64,000 bases of DNA from Purshia tridentata. Taxonomy: Eukaryota > Streptophyta > Magnoliopsida > Rosales > Rosaceae. Shown piece by piece: positions 46,609 to 57,195 of this stretch. The stretch spans positions 1 through 64,000 of the forward strand of contig QANT01001066.1 in the NCBI GenBank assembly GCA_003254885.1, read 5' to 3'. The position numbers were made by a program, and so were the translations under genes. Below the pieces are notes generated by a model that saw only the letters and a program-made list of their open reading frames with translations, did no database searches and had not been told where the DNA came from. Position 1 is the first letter of the stretch, and every line of letters starts with the position of its first letter.

Positions 46609-49162
46609 ATGTACAAATTGACACACTTGCTTCTGAACCAGCAATGCTCGTTCATGGGGATGAGATCTCTGAGCCTGATGCGACTGATGACCCAAAGGGC
46701 CTCATTTTCTTCTTCTGCTGTGAAATGGGAAGGAGGGGTTTCCATGGTGCAGGGAGCTTCCAGAGGAATTGGCCTTGAATTTGTGAGTTTCTTTTTCTTT
46801 ATGAATATTTGCGTTTAAACTGTTCATTGTGCAAATGGTTTGCTCTGTTCGTGTGGAGAGTTTGCTTGCGATTTAGCATTTCACTTGATAAGTGCCACAA
46901 TAAGTAAATCAAATAGAACAAAAATTTCCCATTTCATTGAATTCTTTAAGAAAGTTTGTTTTTTATGATTGTGCTATCACATTGGTTACCACAATCGAAG
47001 AGTATATATTGGAAATTCAGTAGCCAGGTTGGGGTTTTGGCTGTTGGAAATTCAGTAAAACTAGAAAATATGATCTTTTGAAATCTTCACTGGAAAATAC
47101 ATCATGCAAAATGTCATGAGTATATGTTGAAAATTTGAAATCATGACATTTTAGCTTCTCACTACTGAAAAAAATCGATAAAACAAGGTTTCTGTCTGAA
47201 AAATTGTGGCATTTTTCTGTCTCCTTTGATTCGCCTAGCATGATTGGCACTTTTCTTTTGTCTCAAAATTGTGACATTTTTCTTTTCTGTATTTACATAG
47301 GTTAAACAGCTGTTGGAGAAGGAGAATGGTCATGTTATTGCTACTTGCCGTAATCCTGATGGGGCAACAGATCTTCTTCAACTGAAAAGTAAATTTACGG
47401 AACGCCTTAGTGTTCTACAGCTAGATGTGACCAATGAAAGTACCATAGAGGTTGCATTACTTTGTTTCTGCAAGTTCATTTGTTCTCTTGCTCCATACCG
47501 AAAGAAACCTTAGGAGTTAGATGCAACACCATTTTGGCACTTTTGAGGGATTTCTTGAAAACTCTTAACTGTGTGGTAGTAATTTAATGAAGAAAAAAGA
47601 ATGTTTGGTATTCCTTTGTCTTTTTGGGATGAAGGTGCATCGATTAAACTTAATGATATACTTCTTGTCCATAAATGGAACAAATTCGTTTCTAAATGTT
47701 TTGTTTGTCTCTTGCATTTCAGGAATCTGCAAAGTCTATTAAAGAAAACTATGGCTCTTTAAACCTGCTCATTAATGCATCTGGGATTCTTTCAATACCT
47801 CAAGTATTGCAACCAGGTATGCACTTTGGGTCATTGCTTAAACGATGCATACACACTTTATTGTTTAATAATGATATAAAACTGAAGCATTTTTCTCAGA
47901 AGTTTATCATTTGTGGTCAAAGTCGCAGACTGTCATTTGTATTCTTTTATTTCCAGTACAGAAACGACATTGAGCAAAGTAGAGAAGTCAGCTTTGCTGC
48001 TTGCTTACGAGGTTAATGCTGTAGGTCCTATTCTAGTGATCAAGGTATGCTCACTTTTTTCATTTTTCAAACTTGACTTGTTCTTGTACAAAATGTTTGT
48101 AGTAATACTCAAAGCCACATCCCTTTAGGCATAACTTTTTCACCCTCCTTCTATCATCTCTTCATTTGAAATGACGTATTAGCATCCCTTAAGTACCTGT
48201 TTCAAATGCTAAGTATCATCAAGAAGTACACATTTTTATTATCTGCCATATTTCAAATGGTTTTTAAACAAAATATGGGTAGTTCTTTGAATTTGATCAT
48301 TATTTTAGGGTGTAGAGAGGTGTAGATGTCGCATTAATAGATTCATAAGGTGGACTTTTACTGTCTTTAGTGACTATTATATTCTTCCATAAGCGATTTT
48401 CTTGTTGGTTCCATAACATTAGTCTTCCAATATGGAAAATCATTCTAGAAGAAGCAGTGCATGCAGATTTTTCTTTTTGGGATCAATAACTTTTAGTATG
48501 AATGCATGTTGCGGTTGACCAATTATTGTAATCTATAATTTGTGCTAGCAGCATATGTGGCCTCTCCTAAAGGTTGGAGGCCGCTTGGGAACTGAAAGGG
48601 ATTTTGCAGTTGTGGCCAATGTAAGTGCCAGAGTGGGATCCATAGGCGATAACCGCCTTGGGGGTTGGCATGCTTATCGATCTTCAAAAACTGCACTTAA
48701 TCAATGTAAGATTTCTTCCTTGAGGTCTCTTAACATAACTATGTCCCTTGACCACTTTTCTCAAGCAGTTTAGTCATTCTTACATGCATAGGTATAAACA
48801 TATTCTAAGCATCCTTTCACTGGGTCTGGGTTCAGTTATAAATGAAAACAAACTATAGTAGTTCAATAAAATTTAAATAGTATGTTTCAACTTTGTAATA
48901 CTTGTCAAACTGGATTTGCTTTGCAGTGACAAAAACCATATCAGTGGAATTTGGACGAAAAAGGGATCCAATTATATGCATCTTACTGCACCCAGGTACG
49001 GTAGACACAGATCTCTCCAGGCCATTTCAGGGAAATGTTCCTAAAGACAAGCTTTTCACAAGAGAATTCTCAGTACAGAAGCTCCTAAGCATAATCCACA
49101 ATGCAAAAAGCCAGGATAATGGAAAGTTCTTTGCCTGGGATGGTCAGGAAATTCCTTGGTGA
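46609..49162 (+). CDS. Short-chain dehydrogenase/reductase, C-factor-like (At4g20760 type)
   Basis: NAD(P)-dependent Rossmann-fold oxidoreductase of the classical SDR superfamily; the substrate is unknown. Six exons (46609-46782, 47301-47450, 47723-47816, 47962-48044, 48552-48705, 48927-49162) encode 296 aa. The N-terminus is rich in Arg/Ser/Leu and lacks acidic residues, suggesting an organellar presequence. Cofactor motif QGASRGIG is at 48-55, followed by the NASG motif. Catalytic Ser is in NVSARVGS (192 or 197), and Tyr209/Lys213 in YRSSK. The C-terminus LLHPGTVDTDLS to FAWDGQEIPW is typical of this plant subgroup. At exon 4 two AGs lie close together (CAG TACAG); only the second keeps the frame. 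An ATG at 46609 precedes several other in-frame ATGs, so the start is uncertain. Confidence 0.88.
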
Positions 49163-49793
49163 ACATCAGAACATCAGATTATTTATATATAGAAAACAAA
49201 ATATAAGTTTTTATTGAGTTAAGCCTCCAATTGTCTGTCAAATATCAAACTTTTGCTTTACATTATCAAATAAAGTAGGAATTTATTGATTACTCCACTC
49301 CTTTTTCTTTTTTTTTAATGTTGATTTATTCGTTAATTTTTTTTTTTCCTAAACAAACATTTCCTGGCATAATACCCAAAAAGAGGAAGGATTAAAGCCA
49401 ATGACCTGCTGAATATTGTAGAGTGAGCTGAGCTTAGATCACTGAGGGCATGTACCTACCAGTACTGATCTTAAGTCCAGGAGATAATTTAACATTATCC
49501 CCCAGAGAAACAAAGCAATTTCAGTATTAATAATTAAATAATTTTGTTTAAAAAGTCTCTTTGAACCTTCAATTGATATAAGAATCGCAAACTTAAGTGG
49601 TTTTACTTCTCGACCTTCTATAAGAAATTATTTTGAACCAACAGCATTGAATGGTCGAAAAATGTTACATAGTGTTATGGGTGAACAACTGCATTTTGTA
49701 TTAAAACAGCTAATAAATAAACAATAATTCTAGAAAAAAACTATTCTCTCTCTGATGAACCATGATGATACAATCGAAGATAGCAACTCATGG
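49163..49793. other. Spacer after the SDR gene
   Basis: 3' UTR and AT-rich DNA between convergent genes, with T-rich tracts near 49300-49345. No coding features seen. Confidence 0.5.
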
Positions 49794-50507
49794 CTAGGAG
49801 AATTGGTATCCTCCAAGTATGGATGTCGTATGAATGCCTGCCTTCCCTCCCTCCTTTCTCTCTGCAGCCTTCCGAGGTCTTTTTGTTGGGGTGCTCTGTT
49901 GCAGCTCTTTTTCTACTGAAGATAGTTTCTTGTTCATAAAAAAAACAAAATGATGTGAGAAAAGGGATTAGGTAAGAAGAATTGTTAGGGGGAGGGAAGG
50001 CGATTAGTTCACCTGTTCAAGCCAATACAAGGGTGCATCATCAAATGTTGTCAGTGATTCAGTTTTTCTACATGATGATCGTGCAAAAATAGCCAGCTGC
50101 AAACTATATGTTGTGTTCTCGATGATGAAAACCAAACACCATCAATATTCAGCAGCAAAAGGCACCCACAAAAGTAATATGCCTGTGAGATGAAAACTTG
50201 AGAAAGTCTCCCTTGACTTTGTATGCAGCACTAGAAGTAGCCAGTCAAACCCTGCCTGCCAGTGATGCAAACCTCACAGGGCTGCTGAGCTTCTTGAGAA
50301 CTGGATGTTGCTGCACTCAAACCTGATGGTGTCATATTTTCTGAACAAGATTAGAGGATGGACACACAAACAAAGAAAAAGGCAATGTAGCAATCTATGC
50401 CAAGTAGTTATTACCTCTTGAAACACAGTTTCACTTAATACCAAGTGTCCCATGAAAAAGTACCAAGGCCCGCCCCTATAGCAACGTTTCAACGTTGTGC
50501 TAGGCAT
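49794..50507 (-). CDS. Candidate small spliced gene, unrecognised
   Basis: I do not recognise this protein. On the minus strand, four segments join with GT-AG junctions, all in phase 0: 50507-50415 (MPSTTLKRCYRGGPWYFFMG to SETVFQE), 50310-50251 (QHPVLKKLSSPVRFASLAGR), 50096-50013 (LAIFARSSCRKTESLTTFDD to LYWLEQ) and 49928-49794 (KLSSVEKELQQSTPTKRPRK to GGYQFS, stop). The total is about 123 aa. The last two exons are the most protein-like, with a basic KRPRKAAERK nuclear-type motif. The proposed start overlaps the stop of the PPR gene just upstream on the same strand. Alternatives are a spliced 3' UTR of that PPR transcript or a decayed gene. The first exon is the weakest part. Confidence 0.4.
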
Positions 50508-52893
50508 TAGAACAAGATTTTCTATTACTTAATATTTCAACTTCATCATCAATCACCATGGATTTATTATCCACCATATGGGGTTGCATTCCCTTATACT
50601 CAATCCAGCTATAACCTGGATCCTTAATGACCTGTTTGTCACTCATAAGATCTCTCACAGTCCTTGCCTCATCCCACCTTCCTAAAGAAGAATAAATATT
50701 GGCTAGAAGGACATAAGGGGCTGAATTATGTGGGGTCAAGCGGAAGAGTTCGTCTGCTGCTCGTTTTGCTAAGTTCACATTGGCATGGACCCTACAACAA
50801 CTAAGCAATACCTCCCATATAACCGGATCATCTTTATATGGCATCTCATCCATTAGCACTTCTGCTTCATGAAAACGACCTGCACGGCCAAGAGAATCAA
50901 TAATGCACGTATAATGATCCAAAACTGGATCCACTCCATGTTCTTGCTTCATTGAGTTGAATATTTCAATGCCTGCATCGACCAATCCTGAATGGCTACA
51001 AGCAGTCAAAACGGCAACAAATGTTATACCATCAGGTTTCTCACCTGATCCAATCATGTCCCTGTAAAGAAGAACAGCTGCATCTCCACATCCATTTTGT
51101 GCATACCCATGTATCATTTCATTCCAAGTAACAGTGTTTTTAATAGGCATCACATCAAAAAATTGCAGGGCAGCATCTACATCACCACATTTGCAATACA
51201 TACCAATGAGAGCACTCCCTACAAAGACATCGTTCATATGTCCTTCTTTTGTTATCTGAGCATGAACCTGTTTCCCTTCAAATGAAGAAGATAGCTTTGC
51301 ACAACAACTCAGTACAGTAGCATAAGAGAATTGGGTAGGAATCATCTCATCTTGCCGCGTCTGCTTAAAGAAGGTGAAAGCTTCTTTATCTTGAGAATTG
51401 AGCGAAAGACCTGCTATCATAGAGTTCCAACAAACAATATCTAATTCCAGCATATTATGAAATATATGCTTTGCTATCTCTGTCTTACCACACTTCGAGT
51501 ACATGCCAATAAGTCCACTGGCAACATATACGTCTGTATGAAAGGCAGCCTTTTGCGAGACAGCATGGATCTCTCTTCCAGCCTCCAGAAACCCCATTGC
51601 TGCACTGGAGCTAAGGGCAATTGCCAAAGTAGTTCGATCAGGTTGCACACTTTGAAACTGCATTTCCCTGAAAAGGTTGATTGCCTCCTTGTGGTCCCCA
51701 TTCTGGAAATAGCCAGAGAGCATGGCATTCCATGAACTCACATTTGGACATGAAATGTTATCAAACATTTGACGTGCAATTTTTATATCACCAGACTTGA
51801 CACATGCTGCAAGCATATTGATATAAGTGACCTCATCTGGTTCAAAACAGCAAGATTGCATTCTTTGAAGATATTCTATAGCTTTCGGAATCTGGTATAT
51901 CTGACCAAACCCAGATATCATGACATTCCAAGAAACTACACTGATTTCGGGCAGATTAACGAAAACCTTCTCAGCACTATTCATGTCCGCATTCTTTGCA
52001 TACATGTCAAGCAATGAATTGTTTAAATGAAGATCTCCCTCAAGTCCAAGTTTAATTGTAAGACCATGTATTTGTTGCCCATTGGCATTACATGGAAACC
52101 CATCACTCTGATCAAAAAGACCAAACTCTCCACATCCTCCTTTGGCACAAACACCCAAAATGCTCGACAACGAGACAGAATCAATACGAATCCTTTTCCC
52201 ACACATCAGTCTAAACATTTCCAAAGCCTCTGTGACTCTAGCCGTCTTCGCTAACCCACTCATCATAGCTGTAAAAGTAACCTCATTGGGCTCAGCCATG
52301 CCACCAAAAACCTGAATTGCATCCCCAATACGTCCACATTTAGCGTACATGCAGAGTAAAGCATTACCCACATACATATTCTCCTCAAGACCAATTTTGA
52401 CAACAAGACCATGACACCTCCTACCATGCTCCACATCCACTAATGCTCCACACCCACTAAACACACTCGCCAAAGTGAAATGGGTAGGCATGAATCCCTC
52501 CAAAATCATTGTATCATAAACACCCAATGCCTTTTGCTCATGCCCATTTCGGACTAAAGCACTTATCAGTGAGTTCCACGAAACAGTGTTCCGCTCAGGC
52601 ATTTCAACAAACAAATCAAGAGCATCTTCCAAACTCCCAACTTTACAGTAACCACCCAAAATAGCATTCCAAGAATACACGTCTCGCCGAGGCATTTTAT
52701 CAAACAAGCGGCGAGCATAACCGATATTACCGCATTTGGAGTAAAACTCAATGAGGCGGTTGGATAGGAAAGTATCCGACAAGAGACCATTATTACGAAA
52801 TATAAAACCATGAATAAGCTTCCCAGCCAAATGAGCCTTCTTGTCTATGCAACCCTGCAAGAGATTTGCTAAACGCGTAGTCCCGCCTTCCAT
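50500..52893 (-). CDS. PLS-class PPR protein, E subgroup (At4g20770-like)
   Basis: Organelle-targeted RNA-binding protein of the PLS pentatricopeptide class. E-type members recruit editing partners for C-to-U RNA editing in plastids or mitochondria. It is an intronless frame of 797 aa, typical of this family. The repeats run from about residue 40 (DTFLSNRLIEFYSKCGNIGY) with many P, L and S units such as NVSSWNAMLSGYFQNGDHKE and NTVTWNEMIHGYAQNG. The E motif follows (VIWEVLLSCCRVHANVNLAK, APYVLLANIYSSLGRWDEA), with a short E+-like end (GYSWIEYKG). There is no DYW domain. The first ATG is at 52893; the frame opens three codons earlier without an ATG. It lies convergent with the SDR gene and divergent from the methyltransferase gene. 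Confidence 0.92.
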   Translation of the reverse strand: MEGGTTRLANLLQGCIDKKAHLAGKLIHGFIFRNNGLLSDTFLSNRLIEFYSKCGNIGYARRLFDKMPRRDVYSWNAILGGYCKVGSLEDALDLFVEMPERNTVSWNSLISALVRNGHEQKALGVYDTMILEGFMPTHFTLASVFSGCGALVDVEHGRRCHGLVVKIGLEENMYVGNALLCMYAKCGRIGDAIQVFGGMAEPNEVTFTAMMSGLAKTARVTEALEMFRLMCGKRIRIDSVSLSSILGVCAKGGCGEFGLFDQSDGFPCNANGQQIHGLTIKLGLEGDLHLNNSLLDMYAKNADMNSAEKVFVNLPEISVVSWNVMISGFGQIYQIPKAIEYLQRMQSCCFEPDEVTYINMLAACVKSGDIKIARQMFDNISCPNVSSWNAMLSGYFQNGDHKEAINLFREMQFQSVQPDRTTLAIALSSSAAMGFLEAGREIHAVSQKAAFHTDVYVASGLIGMYSKCGKTEIAKHIFHNMLELDIVCWNSMIAGLSLNSQDKEAFTFFKQTRQDEMIPTQFSYATVLSCCAKLSSSFEGKQVHAQITKEGHMNDVFVGSALIGMYCKCGDVDAALQFFDVMPIKNTVTWNEMIHGYAQNGCGDAAVLLYRDMIGSGEKPDGITFVAVLTACSHSGLVDAGIEIFNSMKQEHGVDPVLDHYTCIIDSLGRAGRFHEAEVLMDEMPYKDDPVIWEVLLSCCRVHANVNLAKRAADELFRLTPHNSAPYVLLANIYSSLGRWDEARTVRDLMSDKQVIKDPGYSWIEYKGMQPHMVDNKSMVIDDEVEILSNRKSCSNA

Positions 52894-53208
52894 GCTTTTC
52901 AAAGCTCACAAAACGTTCGACACAAACACTACACAGTTTCTTCGTTCCACCATAACAAAACGCCACGTAGGTAAAAGCAATCCAGCTGGAATTTGTTTAA
53001 TTATTTAATTAATAAATTAATTATTGTCTTCTTCGTTTGCTAGATAGATAGTTCATCGTCGAAACACTGATTAGGTTTTCATTTCATGCAGCATTTCTCT
53101 TATTACTCCCTTTTATACTCCGGGCAGCTCCGTAAAGACTTGGTCTTTTTTGCTGTGCCGTCTAACGGAGTCACCAGCCGTCAAAACAAGCTCAAAGCTC
53201 GAATCTCA
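52894..53208. promoter_or_regulatory. Short divergent promoter between PPR and methyltransferase genes
   Basis: Only about 315 bases separate two start codons on opposite strands, so both genes must draw on overlapping regulatory DNA. It includes GCCACGT near 52960-52970 and an AT-rich TTAATTATTTAATTAATAAA stretch near 53000. In-frame ATGs upstream of 53209 could extend the methyltransferase N-terminus. Confidence 0.4.
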
Positions 53209-53617
53209 ATGGAGAAAGGTGGCTCAGACAACGACGGCCGAGAGTTCAAGAACGCGGAGGAGATGTGGAGAGAGCAGGTCGGGGAAGACCAGAGCAAGAA
53301 GACCGAGTGGTACCGTGAAGGCGTCGGCTACTGGGAAGTCAGTGTTTTGTTGCTGGATATTCTCTTTTTGACGTTTTTCAGAGTCATTTCATCGAGCGGG
53401 TTGTGGACATTTGGAAAGTGTTTGACTTTTTTTTGTTTGTTTCCTTGTTTTCTGGTGAGAAAAGGGTGTAGAGGCTTCAACGGATGGAGTGTTGGGAGGT
53501 TATGGGCATGTCAGTGAGGCTGACATAACCGATAGTGAAGCTTTTCTTAATACACTTCTCTCTGAGCGTTTTCCCAATGCTGCAAATAGCCAACGCCACC
53601 TTGTAGTTCTTGGTACA

Positions 53618-53674
<57 letters not shown>

Positions 53675-56347
53675 CATGAACTATAATTAACTCGTTTTGT
53701 TCATGTTCTTAAATTTGTTGAGTATCGTTAAAGAACCCAGGGAAAAAAATTGAATTTATTGGATTTAATAAGTTATTTGTGTCAGTCATGATTAGGGACT
53801 TGCTGTCAAGCTTAAAAATTTGGGAAGGGCTGGGCTCCCTGCTGTTGAATGTCACTACTTGATTTGTGGTTTTTTAGGCAATGCAAAGTGTTACTAATAT
53901 TTAACTTTCTTCAGATTGTGGTTCTGGCATTGGGAGAGTCTCAAAAAATCTTCTCATAAGATACTTCAATGAGGTGAGTACAGTTTTCTTTCAGGTCTTT
54001 AACTGAACTTGTATCTCATGGTGTATGTTGTCAATGAAGATTAAAGTTAACTAGGCATCTTTTATTTTGGATTTTCCATCAGACTTTGTAGCTTCTTATG
54101 TGTTCTGTTACATCATACAAATCAGTGTCGTTAAAATTTAATAGAGCTTATTATCTATTGTAACATTCTCATGTAAGCTCACACATTTAATCTTTTTGAT
54201 TGTTTATTTCTGTTTTCTTGATACCACAGGTTGATCTTCTTGAGCCTGTATCACACTTCTTAGAAACTGCTCGTGAAAATTTGTCTCCTGAAAGTCATAT
54301 GGTCCCTGATATGCACAAAGCCACTAATTTTTTCTGTGTGCCTCTTCAGGTAACTCTCTCTCTCTCTCTTTTTGTGCCTTTGGGTAAAATACTCAAATAC
54401 TTAATTTATAACCATATGCATCGACACATGTCTCTAATATGCACAAAGCTGCTAATTGTTCTGTGTTCCTCTTCTTGTAATGCTCCATTTTCCCCCTCTC
54501 TCTACGCCTTCAGCCCATGTACTCAAGTAGAAATTATGTGCCCAGAAGCATTAGCATAGCTCTTATTTTCTCTCTTGCTCTCTCTCTCTCTCTCTCCTTT
54601 TTTGTTATTGATTTTCAGGCAATTTGTTTGTCCCCTACATGCTCTTCAAGTGTTTGCCTCTCTTTACTTTTTCTGAACATCCATCTATCACTCTTGCTGA
54701 TTTTTTGCTAACTTTACAAACACTTTCTTTCCTTAATTTTTAGGAATTCACGCCAGAAGCAGGAAGATATGATATTATATGGGTTCAGTGGTGTATTGGC
54801 CATCTCACAGATGATGACTTCGTGTCATTCTTTAATAGAGCAAAGGTAAAACTGTTTTTCTTGAATCTTAATGTAAAATTATGTTTGAGATATCATGATA
54901 TCTACTGGGATTGTATCACTATCATTTCATAATCAAGTGTAGACTGTTAAAAATGAAAATTGACCAGCTATATATGGTTTACGTGTACTAACAAATTTGT
55001 TTTTTCAGGTTGGATTAAAACCAAATGGATGTTTTGTCCTGAAGGAAAATATTGCAAGAACCGGTAATGTGCCTTCTGTTTCACTTCCTGCCTTTTTGGT
55101 TATAGTTTTCATTTCACCTGCTTACCATGCCGTAAACAGTGTATCTGTCTGCAGTCTGCATTCTTTTTCTCGACTCAATTTGATAGAGGAGAACAATATG
55201 CAGTAAGAGAATGAATGGTTCTGAACTAATTATGTTGATTTTTAGGTTTCGTGTTAGACAAAGAAGATCGGAGCATCACCAGATCTGATTTGTACTTTAA
55301 GGAGCTCTTTCGTCAGTGTGGACTTCATCTTTACAAATCAAAGGTTAAATGTGCAATTTCAAGTGTGCTATTAGCTCTAGAATGTGATGTGTACTTTATC
55401 TAGCTATCTGCTGTTTTTTTTATTGCTGATAACTGATTAGTCTAGAAGTGAGGGAAAAATAATTTAAGATGTGCACAGACACAGCTTCTAAAGGGTAATG
55501 CTAGAGATAACAAACTAAATCTCAAAATTCCGGATAGTGTTTCACTTGTCTATATTAGGCTCACTGTGAAGCTCATTTATTTATAACAAGTAAGATATTC
55601 ATGTCATTTACGACATCATTTGGTAACTAAAATTTGGGAATGGTTTTGGTGACTCTAGTGTTATTGGCATCTAATTAAAATGGCTTCTCATGGTCACTAA
55701 AGATTTCCGAACTTATAAGTGGGATTCATACCATATTTATTATTGAAGGGACTTTATTTTTATATTCCTAATCTAAATAGATATTAGCTTATGCATATAA
55801 GAGCAAGTTATGGGAAAATGCTCACTACTAGCCTCCTTTCGTCCTCTCTCTCTCTCTCTCTCACACACACATACACACACAAAAAAAACACACAATTTAG
55901 ACATCTTAACACATTACCTATACCATCTGTGATATTTTTCCTCAGTATTTGTTGCTTATAGACTACAATTTGCTTAATAAGGTTGAAATGCACTATCTAC
56001 AAGAAGTTAGGTTAATGCTCCATAACTTTACAACCAAGTAATTTGGTTCGGTTTGATGCCACAGTTAGTTAAATGTGATTGTATATGCTACCTAATTCTA
56101 TTTGACTACTGGAAGCCTCTTTTCCATAATGTTGATTCTTTGAGTGAATTTTGATAGAACCTGCCCCGTCTTTAGAATCAAAATTTAGTTGTTTTATAAT
56201 GCCAGTTTTGCCTTGTATCAGGATCAAAGAGGATGGCCTCAGGAATTATTTGCTGTCAAAATGTATGCATTAACTACTGATTTACCAAAGAAAGTCCATC
56301 GCACCAGATCTAAAATGCAAGCCAATAGACCCGGAATCATCACGTGA
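53209..56347 (+). CDS. Alpha-N-terminal protein methyltransferase (NTM1/METTL11A family)
   Basis: SAM-dependent enzyme that methylates the alpha-amino group of proteins starting X-Pro-Lys/Arg once Met is removed. Eight exons: 53209-53337, 53465-53612, 53915-53973, 54230-54349, 54744-54845, 55009-55063, 55246-55343, 56222-56347; 278 aa. It begins MEKGGSDNDGREFKNAEEMW, and YWEGVEASTDGVLGGYGHV is the family N-terminal signature. The SAM motif DCGSGIGRVSKNL starts at residue 93. YDIIWVQWCIGHLTDDDFV and LKPNGCFVLKENI follow, characteristic of the METTL11 substrate pocket. A frame open from 53086 would add 41 residues (MQHFSYYSLL..); related plant proteins start near 53209. Intron 2 carries a long (TC)n and intron 4 a decayed copy of exon 4 sequence. 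Confidence 0.93.
53621..53669. repeat. (TC)24 microsatellite in methyltransferase intron 2
   Basis: A 49 bp uninterrupted TC run starting 8 bases after the intron 2 donor (GT at 53613). It is probably polymorphic. Shorter TC runs occur in intron 4, near 54353-54368 and 54575-54597. Confidence 0.95.
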
Positions 56348-57195
56348 GGAATCCCATATTGAACTTACATAGCCACAGATGTTTGCCTTTTACTCCTGAA
56401 TTCTTGTAATATGCCATTGTTTCCCTTTTCCATGTGCTACCCGAAGTATTTGCAAGAACCAGTTTGTATTCCGCTGCAAATTTTGAATTTGATGTGCTTG
56501 ATGGTGTAGATTGTTTTCTTTTACTTGTATATATAAGGTACTTGTAACACTGGCAAAAGTCATTGTTTGGTTATATTAGCATTGTTTTTCCCCTGGCAAA
56601 GCATAAAATGTTATTTTGGGAACAGATAAAAGCTGTTGTTTGCCTATTGTTCATGCTCACAAAATCGTCTGCTATCTATTCTTGATTACTTGTTGTCCTG
56701 AATTGCTCTAGAGTGGCTTTATGTCAGGTTAGGTAGATGAAGTCGGATAAAGATTAGTGGATGTGGCTAGTGTGCTGGTGATGCATTGTAGGTCTGGAGA
56801 GTGGACATCTTGCATGAAATGATGAAATAGCTTAATAACTCAGTCAGGCACACACCCAAGCTTATAGGACATGGAATTTCAATGAAAATATGACATTAAC
56901 AAGAGTTTAGAAATCACCTTCGACTAAGTCCAAAGTACATCTCTCATTGGGACAATTGATATTCTACCATTTGATTTTAGATTTATCACAAGCAGGTTAT
57001 GATGCCCTTGGCTGTCCACTTTTATCATGACTCTTATACAAGTTGGTATTACATTAGGTATTGATAACAGTTACAAGCATTAGTAGGAAAGTTTTCTAAT
57101 TACTAATTACAAAACTCCTAAATTGAACAGTTAATAGCGTGAGGGACATGTTCTTTCAGGGGATCGGAGTTACAAAGTTCCATAAATTGAAAGGT
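56348..57195. other. Convergent spacer
   Basis: 3' UTRs of the methyltransferase gene and the LRR pseudokinase, which face each other. No coding or RNA features recognised. Confidence 0.5.
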
